Origin: Streptomyces scopuliridis RB72
GTDB lineage: Bacteria; Actinomycetota; Actinomycetes; Streptomycetales; Streptomycetaceae
Length of the DNA: 64,000 nt
Direction of reading: 5' to 3'
NCBI RefSeq assembly: GCF_000718095.1
Contig: NZ_JOEI01000007.1
Location: 62,001-126,000, forward strand
In this document: piece after piece, positions 54,645 through 62,500 of the stretch
Numbering within the stretch: position 1 is the first letter of the stretch
Layout of the letters: each line of letters starts with the position of its first letter
The notes under the pieces: model-generated
What the model saw: only the letters and a program-made list of their open reading frames with translations
The model's database searches: none
Told to the model about the DNA's origin: nothing
Translations under genes and position numbers: made by a program

Positions 54645-55568
54645 CTACTTCACGCCGAGATCAAGGGTCTGGCCAGGAAGGATCAGGTCGGGATCGGCGC
54701 CGACGGTGTCCTTGTTCGCCTCGTAGAGCGCGGTCCACCCGCCGGGCACCTCGCGTTCGTCGGCGATGAGCCAGAGGCAGTCGCCCACGCGGACGGTGTA
54801 CTCACCATCCACCGCGCCCGAGCCTTCCGCCCTGTCCGTCACGCCGTCCGCGTTACGTGTCGATCCGTCACCTCGCGAGGCATGACGGCCAGATTCACGC
54901 TCTTCGCCCGAATTGCCCGGTACGGAGTCATTCGGGGCGGCGTCGCCGCGGTGCTTGCCCTTGGCGGCGTCGGCGGCGGAGCCCGCGGACTCGGCGGGAG
55001 CGGGCTCCTTCGTACCGTCGGGGGCCGTGGCGTCCGGCGCGGACGTGTCCGAGGAAGCGTCCGACGGGGCGGCGCTCCCGGTCTTCCCGGTCTTCCCGGA
55101 CGCCTCGGAGGGCTTGGCGGCCCCGGACGACCCGGGTGCCGTCTCCGGCGTCGCCCCGGGCGTCGTGCCGGGGTCCACGCTCGGCGCGGCGCTGCCCACC
55201 GTCAGCCCGGAGACCGCGGCGCAGCTTGCCCACGCCTGCGGACCCTGCGCGTCGAGGATCTTCTCGGCTATCGCGATCTGCTGCGAGCGGCTCGCGAGGT
55301 CGGCGCTGGCCGCGTACTCCGCGCCGCCGAAGTCGTCCCAGGTCTCCTGGGAGATCTGGAGTCCGCCGTAGTAGCCGTTGCCGAGGTTCGCGCTCCACAT
55401 GCCGCCGCTCTCGCACTCGGCGACGCGGTCCCACGTGGAGGCGTCCGCCGCACTGGCACCGGCGGCACCGAGCAGCGGAATGGCGATCGCGGAGCCGGTC
55501 ACCCCTGCCGCGACGATCAGAGCGGGGGCCTGGCGAGGTCGACGGTGTCGGCCGTTCCCGGAGCGCAT
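54645..55568 (-). CDS. Second resuscitation-promoting factor with long linker and LysM-like end
   Basis: A 307-residue paralogue: signal peptide ending AGASA, the same fold (WDRVAECESGGMWSANLGNG, GYYGGLQISQETWDDFGG), then a 130-residue Ser/Thr/Ala/Pro/Asp-rich linker and a LysM-like module (YTVRVGDCLWLIADEREVPG). The LysM-like unit has Cys in place of the usual Thr (GDCLWL), so binding may be altered. No riboswitch was recognised in its 147-bp upstream region, so it should escape c-di-AMP control. Confidence 0.9.
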   Translation of the reverse strand: MRSGNGRHRRPRQAPALIVAAGVTGSAIAIPLLGAAGASAADASTWDRVAECESGGMWSANLGNGYYGGLQISQETWDDFGGAEYAASADLASRSQQIAIAEKILDAQGPQAWASCAAVSGLTVGSAAPSVDPGTTPGATPETAPGSSGAAKPSEASGKTGKTGSAAPSDASSDTSAPDATAPDGTKEPAPAESAGSAADAAKGKHRGDAAPNDSVPGNSGEERESGRHASRGDGSTRNADGVTDRAEGSGAVDGEYTVRVGDCLWLIADEREVPGGWTALYEANKDTVGADPDLILPGQTLDLGVK

Positions 55569-55715
55569 GCGATTGCCTTCCGTGTGACTGATGTTTCGAC
55601 TGCTGCGTGTGGCGGCTGAGTTTTCGAGAACGTAGCGGTACTCGAACTGCTGTCACAAGTCGATGCAGCAGAGATCACGTGAAAGTCACAGTCTTGACGG
55701 ATCGTCAGCAAACCT

Positions 55716-56996
55716 TCAGCCGGACAATGGCGTGAACTGCACCGGAAGCGTACGCAATCCACGCATGATGAGCCCTCCGCGCCAGCGCAAATCGGCAGGA
55801 TCTCCCGCAAGCCGCACATCGGGCAGCCGGGTCAGCAGGGTGGCGAGCGCGGTCTGTCCCTCCACCCGGGCGAGCGGCGCGCCGAGGCAGTAGTGGATGC
55901 CGTGGCCGTAGCCGAGGTGCTGATTGTCACGCCGGGAGAGATCGAGCGTGTCCGGATCCGTGAAGCGCTCGGGGTCACGGTCGGCGGCGGCGAGGACGAC
56001 CAGGACCGCGTCGCCCGTGGCGATCCGCTGTCCGCCGAGCGTCAGCGGCTCGGTCGCGTACCGCCAGGTGGCCAGCTCCACGGGACCGTCGTACCGCAGC
56101 AGTTCCTCGACCCCCGTCGCGAGCAGGCCGGTCTCGCCCGCTTCGAGCGAGCGCTGGAGCAGCGCGCGCTGCCCGGGGTGGCGCAGCAGGGCGAACATGC
56201 CGTTGCCGATGAGGTTCACGGTTGTCTCAAAACCGGCGAACAGGATGATGAAGGCCATCGCCGCGGCCTCGTTCTCGGTGAGATGCTCGCCGTGGTCGCC
56301 GGCCCGGATGAGTCCGGAGATCAGATCGTCGCCGGGGTCGGCCCGCTTGCGGTGGATGAGATCGGCGAGATAGCTCCGTATCTTCTTGACGGCGCGCCCG
56401 ACCCCGCCCCGTGGCCCGCCCGAATGTCCCGGCTTTGAATGTCGCAGCATCATCCCCGCCCAGTCGCGGAAGTCGTCCTGGTCCTCGCGCGGCACCCCGA
56501 GCAGATCGCAGATCGCGTAGATGGGGAGCGGGAACGCGAAGTCATGGATCAGGTCCGCCTCGCCCTTCGCGGCGAAGTCGTCGATGAGCCGGTCGGTCAA
56601 TTCCTGTACGCGCGGCGCGAATTCGGCCACGCGGCGGGGCGTGAACGCCTTGGAGACCAGCCGGCGCAGCCGGGTGTGATCGGGCGGATCGATATTGAGC
56701 AGATGTGTCATCAGCTCCGCCTTGCGCTCGCCGGGGATGCCCGTCTTCCCCTTGGCGTGCGCGGGCCCGGCGTGATGCGTGGGGTTCTTGGAGAGCCGCG
56801 CGTCGGCGAGGGCCTGCCTGGCGTCCACGTACCGCGTCACGAGCCATGCCTCGACGCCACTGGGCAGCGCGGTCCTGTGCACGGGCGCGTGCTCGCGCAG
56901 CCAGGCGTAGGCGGGGTACGGATCGGTGGCGAACTCCCAGGTGAACAGCTCGGGAGCGGGCGTGACCGGGGGTACGGAGGCGGGCTGGTGGCGCAT
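55716..56996 (-). CDS. Cytochrome P450
   Basis: A 426-residue soluble bacterial P450. The I-helix reads AFIILFAGFETTVNLIGNGM (AGxET, with Glu in place of the more common Asp), the K-helix ExxR is in VEELLRYDG, and the heme loop is HLGYGHGIHYCLGAPLAR with the axial Cys. No ferredoxin gene adjoins it. It stands alone between rpf and mazG, a common core location in streptomycetes. Substrate unknown. Confidence 0.93.
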   Translation of the reverse strand: MRHQPASVPPVTPAPELFTWEFATDPYPAYAWLREHAPVHRTALPSGVEAWLVTRYVDARQALADARLSKNPTHHAGPAHAKGKTGIPGERKAELMTHLLNIDPPDHTRLRRLVSKAFTPRRVAEFAPRVQELTDRLIDDFAAKGEADLIHDFAFPLPIYAICDLLGVPREDQDDFRDWAGMMLRHSKPGHSGGPRGGVGRAVKKIRSYLADLIHRKRADPGDDLISGLIRAGDHGEHLTENEAAAMAFIILFAGFETTVNLIGNGMFALLRHPGQRALLQRSLEAGETGLLATGVEELLRYDGPVELATWRYATEPLTLGGQRIATGDAVLVVLAAADRDPERFTDPDTLDLSRRDNQHLGYGHGIHYCLGAPLARVEGQTALATLLTRLPDVRLAGDPADLRWRGGLIMRGLRTLPVQFTPLSG

Positions 56997-57102
56997 GCCC
57001 CGACATTAACGGGCGTCACCGGCGGCGTACGGGCCGCCGACGGCGTACCGCGTACAGCCGGCTGCCGTACCCCGCCCCCGCCTCCCTGTACGGCGTGGCC
57101 CT

Positions 57103-58107
57103 CTATACGGCGTGGCCCTCGGCCGTGCGGATCGCGTCCCTATATACGCGCGCCGCCGCGCGCAGTGCCGCCTCCGGGTCGACGCCCGCCTCCTCCGCCC
57201 GTACCGCCAGGGCCAGCAGCTCGTAGCCGACGCCCTCGCCCTTCGGGAGGGGGACGTCGAGACGGGCCGTGCGGGTGCGGCCCGCGAGTTTCGCGGCGAG
57301 GGCGAGGCCGGGCTGTCCGAGGGGGACTCCGTCGGTGACCGAGTCGCGCTGCTTCTCGACCGCTTTCATCCGGAGCCAGTGCGTCTTGACGTCGTCGGGG
57401 GTCTCGGCGGTCTCGTCGCCGAAGACATGGGGGTGGCGGTGGATGAGCTTCTCCACGATCGTGCCGGCGACGTCGTCGATGGAGAACGGCCCGCCGTCCT
57501 CCTCGCCCTCCGCCGCGGCACGCTCCTCCGCGATACGGGCGTGGAAGACGACCTGGAGCAGTACGTCCCCCAGCTCCTCGCGCAGTTCGTCGGCGTCGCC
57601 GTCCTCGATCGCCTCGACGAGTTCGTACGCCTCCTCGATGGCGTACTTGGCGAGCCCCTGATGCGTCTGGGTCGAGGACCACGGGCACTCGACGCGGATG
57701 CGGTCCATGACCTGGACGAGGTCGAGCAGCCGGGCGCCGGGCAGGTCGTACGAGCCGGGGAGCAGCTCCAGGTCGGGCATCTTCACCCGGCCGGAGCCGG
57801 CCAGCCGCGCCAGGCCGTCGGTCAGCCGCGCGTCGGTCCCGTCGCCCTCGCTGGAGGGGACGACCACGACCGTACGGCCGCCGGCGCAGGCGTCGACCAG
57901 CTCCTGCGCGGTGGGCGCCGCGTGCTCGACGGTGATGCCCGCCTCGCGCAGATAGGGCAGCTGCGGATGGCCGGCGTCGGCGCACAGCACCGCGTCGGCG
58001 GCGTGCAGCAGCTGCCAGGCGGGCCAGGACAGCAGCCCGGGGGCGACCCGGTGGCTGGCGGTCAGCAGGACGATACGGCCGGGGGCGGCGGAAGCTTCGT
58101 CTGTCAC
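57103..58107 (-). CDS. mazG: MazG nucleoside triphosphate pyrophosphohydrolase with N-terminal extension
   Basis: A 334-residue protein. The C-terminal part (about 135-330) is MazG: YAIEEAYELVEAIEDGDADE and LREELGDVLLQVVFHARIAE hold the Mg-binding Glu/Asp cluster. It removes aberrant NTPs. The first 120 residues (LLSWPAWQLLHAADAVLCAD) look like a worn tetrapyrrole-methylase domain, as in YabN-type fusions but without a clear SAM motif. The start at 58107 is the first good codon; the reading frame has no overlap with neighbours. Confidence 0.9.
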   Translation of the reverse strand: MTDEASAAPGRIVLLTASHRVAPGLLSWPAWQLLHAADAVLCADAGHPQLPYLREAGITVEHAAPTAQELVDACAGGRTVVVVPSSEGDGTDARLTDGLARLAGSGRVKMPDLELLPGSYDLPGARLLDLVQVMDRIRVECPWSSTQTHQGLAKYAIEEAYELVEAIEDGDADELREELGDVLLQVVFHARIAEERAAAEGEEDGGPFSIDDVAGTIVEKLIHRHPHVFGDETAETPDDVKTHWLRMKAVEKQRDSVTDGVPLGQPGLALAAKLAGRTRTARLDVPLPKGEGVGYELLALAVRAEEAGVDPEAALRAAARVYRDAIRTAEGHAV

Positions 58108-58197
58108 CTCTCGAACCTACCTCCGGCGCCCGGCCGCCCCGCCCGCGGGCCGTGACCGTCCCACGCCCCTCCCGAACCTTCGGGTCAGCTGCCCGCC

Positions 58198-58229
58198 GGA
58201 TCAGGTGCCGGCCGGATCAGGTGCCGGCC
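58198..58229 (-). repeat. 16-bp tandem duplication at the SurA-like stop codon
   Basis: GGATCAGGTGCCGGCC occurs twice in tandem. The stop codon of the SurA-like gene lies in the second copy (58217-58219). It parallels the duplication at the response regulator stop. Confidence 0.85.
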
Positions 58230-58873
58230 GGCTGCTGCTCCGGCGTCTCGCTGGTGAGCTGGGTGATCCACGGCGTCTTGGCCTCGCCCAGCCTGACCTG
58301 CTTGTTGTCCCAGCTGCCGTAGCGCGGATTGACGTCGATACCGAGCTGCTCGGATGTCTTCGTCAGCTCGGCGAGGACCGTCTGCTGGCCCTGCGGCGTC
58401 GTGGTGTTCGCGCCGAGCGCCACGGCCAGCTTGGTCAGCAGCACCTCGCGGCGGATCGCCGCCTCGATCTGGTCCGCGGAGAGCGCGCCCTGCTGGAGCA
58501 GCATCGCTGCGAACTGCTTCTCCCCGCCGGACTGGGCGGCGGCCTGCTGCCGGGTGGTCTGGATCTCCTTGCGGCTGATCGTGACCCCGGCGTTGTCGGC
58601 GGCCTTCTCCAGCACCCGGTCGAAGATCATGCTGTTCAGCTTGGCCTGGCTGAGCTGCCCGGTGTTCTTGATCAGCTGCTCGGACTCCGGCGCGCTCCGC
58701 TGCGCGTCCCTTACGTCCCGTACCTGGGCCTGGAGCACGGACACCTCGATCCGCTGGCCGCCGACGACGGCCGCCGCTCCGGGGTGGGCTTCGTTGCCGC
58801 AGGCGGTGAGGAGTGGGGCCGCGGCGAGAAGCGCGACGGAGACGGAGAGCGCGGTGCGACGACGGCGGTGCAA
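58217..58873 (-). CDS. SurA N-terminal-domain lipoprotein (chaperone-like)
   Basis: A 218-residue lipoprotein: basic RRRRT start, hydrophobic run and lipobox LLTAC (Cys about 25). The body has the SurA/PrsA N-terminal pattern, VVGGQRIEVSVLQAQVRDVR, QLSQAKLNSMIFDRVLEKAA, and a helical remainder, with no parvulin domain. Likely an extracytoplasmic folding helper. It begins at a TTG, supported by GGGAGG six nt upstream and by the family's usual HRRRRTAL start. Confidence 0.8.
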   Translation of the reverse strand: MHRRRRTALSVSVALLAAAPLLTACGNEAHPGAAAVVGGQRIEVSVLQAQVRDVRDAQRSAPESEQLIKNTGQLSQAKLNSMIFDRVLEKAADNAGVTISRKEIQTTRQQAAAQSGGEKQFAAMLLQQGALSADQIEAAIRREVLLTKLAVALGANTTTPQGQQTVLAELTKTSEQLGIDVNPRYGSWDNKQVRLGEAKTPWITQLTSETPEQQPAGT

Positions 58874-59051
58874 AGGGGGCCTCCCGGCGTGATTGTGCGG
58901 CGATGCACAAGGCCTTGCAGTGATCGATGGTAGGCAGTGGACGTGGTCTGGGCCACTGGTTCGACCAACGATTCACCAGGAGATCGGGGCACGGATGCCG
59001 ATCGGGACACGGATGCCGGGCGTGCGGGTGGCCCGCCGCCCGGCATGCGGC

Positions 59052-59558
59052 TCATTCACGCGGCAGACGCTTCCCCGCCCTCGCTGCCGTCGCCGACCGG
59101 AACGCCTCGAACCGGTCCGTATCGGGGTCCACGAACTCCAGAATGTCCAGCGCGGTCTCCGTGTCCCCCGAGACGGCCTCGCGGTAGAGCAGCCAGATGC
59201 CCTCGCGCGCCGCCGCGCAGCACTCCTCCTCCAGCTCCGGCTCGCCCGCCTCGCTCTCGCTGAGATGGGACTCGCCGGTCACGAGCTGCCAGAGCATGGT
59301 CAGAAGGTGACCTCTGACGAAGGGCGGCAGGTCCTCGGCGAGCGCCGCCAGGATCACGGGCACGGCGTGCGGGGCCACCTGGAACAGCATGGACTGCTCT
59401 TCCAGGTGCCCCGCGAGCCCGTACCCGACCGTCTCCTCGACGCTCCTGGCCTCAAGGAGCCGGGTGAACGTCTCCGGGAGATGCGCTCCCGACTCCCGGC
59501 ATCCGCAGCGAAGACCGGCCCAGTCGTGGCGGGCCAGCTCGATGAACGACGCTCTCAT
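59052..59558 (-). CDS. Probable immunity protein for the Rhs toxin
   Basis: A 168-residue soluble, helical, acidic protein (SFIELARHDWAGLRCGCRES, LPETFTRLLEARSVEETVGY, HAVPVILAALAEDLPPFVRG, ESEAGEPELEEECCAAAREG). No known family was recognised, though the helical-repeat look (HAVPxI...PPFVRGHLL) resembles HEAT-like immunity proteins. Its ATG overlaps the Rhs stop (ATGA), the classical location and coupling for a cognate immunity gene. Confidence 0.65.
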   Translation of the reverse strand: MRASFIELARHDWAGLRCGCRESGAHLPETFTRLLEARSVEETVGYGLAGHLEEQSMLFQVAPHAVPVILAALAEDLPPFVRGHLLTMLWQLVTGESHLSESEAGEPELEEECCAAAREGIWLLYREAVSGDTETALDILEFVDPDTDRFEAFRSATAARAGKRLPRE

Positions 59559-62500
59559 CGCGCCCCGCCGATCATCCAGGGTCCCTTGGGGTCGTAGAGC
59601 ACCCCGGAGACGAAGTTGTCAGGTGAGTAGTTCCCTTGGCAGACGGTACAGATCTCCTTCTCCTGGAGCACCTTCCCCAGCCCGTCACCGACGTCCTCGC
59701 GCCGGATCGCCCGGGTGAAGATCACGTCGTCGGCCCCCCAGCCGGTCGCGTCGAGAATGTTGGGTTCCGCGCAGCTTCCGTTGCCCGAGCAGCCTACTGC
59801 GATGTCGCCGGTGTCCCGGTGCACGGCGGCTGTGTACGTCCGTGACTTCGCCTTGCCCGTGGCGACGCGCGCGGCCTCGTAGCGCAGCGCCGTCGCGTCG
59901 GCGATCCGCCCGTCCATGTCCCAGTTCCCCTGGGCCCGGTGGACGCTCACCGTGGGCTGGAACTTGCCCTGGAGACCTCTGGTGCCCTTACCGGCGGCGC
60001 AGTTGTGGACCAGGGCGGCCGAGGGGCCCGCGGCCACATAGAAGGTGTGCGCCCTGTCGACGCTCAGGTTGTGGACCGTCGCCTGCTGCGTCCACGCCTG
60101 GACCGACTCGACCTGGACCCAGCTGCCGTTGCCCGTCCTGAGCCACTGGCCCGGCTTCAGTTCGCCGGCCTTCTGCCACTTCTTGAGGTCCGGGACCCAG
60201 AAGGAGTGGCCTTCCGTGGCCGTGATCGTGTCGGTGGCGTCGCCCTTGGCGCCGTCCGTGTCGACCGTGAGCTTGACGAGCCTCTTCAGGCCCTTGCCCT
60301 CGATCGTCTCGGTGACCTCCCGCGGGGAGGTCTTTCCGGTCGTCGGGTCCGTGGCCGTTACCTTGTCGCCCGCCTCGACATCCTCGATCGGTTTCCGGGT
60401 GCCGTCGGCCATCACCACTTCGGTACCGGACACAAAGCTGTTCCCGGTCAGATCGGCGGCGAGCTGTACGCACGACACGGCCGTTTCCACGGTCTCGGCC
60501 GCATCGCCGATCCTGTCGGCCGCCTTGGCGATGTCGTCCGCGTACTTCATCGCCTTCATGCCCATCCGGCCGGCCTTCGCCGCCCGGACCGCGCCCGCGC
60601 CCACTCCTCCCAGGGCCAGGCCGCCCACCGTGGCGACGGCCCAGGCGCAGGCCTCCATGTCGCCCTTGGTGACGCAGTTCTTGATGTCGTTGAAGCCGGT
60701 GACCTCCCCGACGACATTGCCGACCGCCTTCACCCCGTCCCAGACCGCCGGGGCGACATCGATCGCGTAGTCGACCGCCGCCGAGACGGACTCGACCACG
60801 ATGCCGATCTGTTCCACCGCCGCGTCGCGGATGGCGTTCGTGACCTTGGCGACGTCCGCGATGACATCGCGGGTCGCCGAGACGATGATCGCCGGGAGGT
60901 TGGGGTTGGCCGTGACGATCGCGTGGGCCACCGCCATCAGAGGTTTGGCCGCCGCGACGATGTCCGGGATCGGGTTGTGCTTGGCCACGTACGCGGCGAC
61001 CGACTTGGCCTTGCGGGTGACGGCCTCGCGGGCCGCGCGGTACTGGCGTTGGGCCTCCGCCGCTTTCTGTCTGGCCCATTCACCTGTCGAGGAGGCCGCC
61101 GCGCTGACCTTGCTGCCGACCCATCTCGCCGCGCTGGCGGCGTAGCTGACGGCTGTCTTCAGGCCGGACTTCTCGTACACCCAGCTCGCGGCGCGGCCCA
61201 GCGCCTTCGTGGCGATCTTCAGTGCGGAGAGCGGATGGCGCACGGTGTAGACCACCCCGCTCCACACCTTCTTCGCCGTCTTGACCGCGAACTTCACCGG
61301 CTTGCTGTTCTTGACCTTGTTCCAGGCCTTCTTGCACCAGCCGCAGCTGGGCCAGTTGCCGTCCGGGTCCGTGTAGTTCACCGGCGAACCGGCGCCGTAC
61401 GTATAGCGGTTGGCGAGGATCGAGGCGCCCGAGGCGTAGGTGTACGCGTCGCGCGAGTCGAAGGTGCCCGTGCCCGGGTCGTACCAGCGCGCGCCCATGT
61501 TGACCTGGTCGGTCTCCGGGTCGGTCCAGTCGCCCTGGAAGCCCGCGCTGCCCGCCTCGTCGGACGCGCCCGCCGTGCCGATCGTCGCGCCGAAGGGGTC
61601 GTACGCCGTCGAGGAATCCAGGGACGTCTTCGCACCGTCCGTCGCCGACATGCCGCCGACCACATCGCCGTGCCTGTCGCTGACGGACAGTTGCGCCGGG
61701 CCGCCCTCGGCGACCGAGAGCAGTTCGTCCGCGGCCCCGCGCCCGTAGGTCGCCGAGTTGTCCTTGACCGGGTCGGGGGCGAATCCGGCGTACGTGAAGT
61801 CCGTGCCGTTGCGGGCGGCCACCCGGTTCAGCGCGTCGTAGGTGTACGCCGTCCCGGACTCGCCCGCCTTCGTCATCCGGTCGAAGGCGTCGAAGGTGAA
61901 CTCCTCCGTCAGCCCCGAGCTGGTACGGGAGGCGAGGGTGCCGCGCGGGCTGTAGTCGTACGTGTAGTCCCCGTCGGTCAGCAGCCGGTTGCGCTCGTCG
62001 AACGTGGCGCTCTTGGCACCGTTCTTGACGCGGTTGCCGCTGTCGTCCCAGCCGTACTCGGTCGTCGCGCCGTCCGCCGTCCAGGACGTGAGCCGGCCCG
62101 CCTGGTCGTAGCCGTAGGTGTTCTCGCCGGCCTTGGCCGTGCCGGTGGTCGTCTTGCCGGTCAGCTGGTCGTTCGTGTCGTAGTCGTAGTCGGTGGACGC
62201 GAGGGCCGCGCCGCCGCTGCTCTTGACCGTGTCGGTGTCCAGCCGGCCCAGATCGTCGTACGTGTACGCGCGCGACTGCCCGGCGCCGTAGTCGACCCGC
62301 TCGACCGCGCCCGCGCCGTCGTAGCCGTAGCTCTGCTGGACGCCCGTCAACGGGTCCTTGGAACTGGCCAGTTGCTGGCGCGCGTAGGTGAAGGTCGCGG
62401 TCCCGGCCGCGTCGGTGCGGCCGGTCAGCAGGCCGTCGCTGTTGTAGGTGTACGAGGCGTCGCCCGACGGGCCCTCGGCCTTCAGCAGCAGGCCCCGGTC

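Noticed and set aside
60000..60450. Hint region as an intein splitting the Rhs gene
   Set aside because: There is no extein continuing a split domain; Hint modules just before the toxin tip are a standard Rhs/polymorphic-toxin release element.
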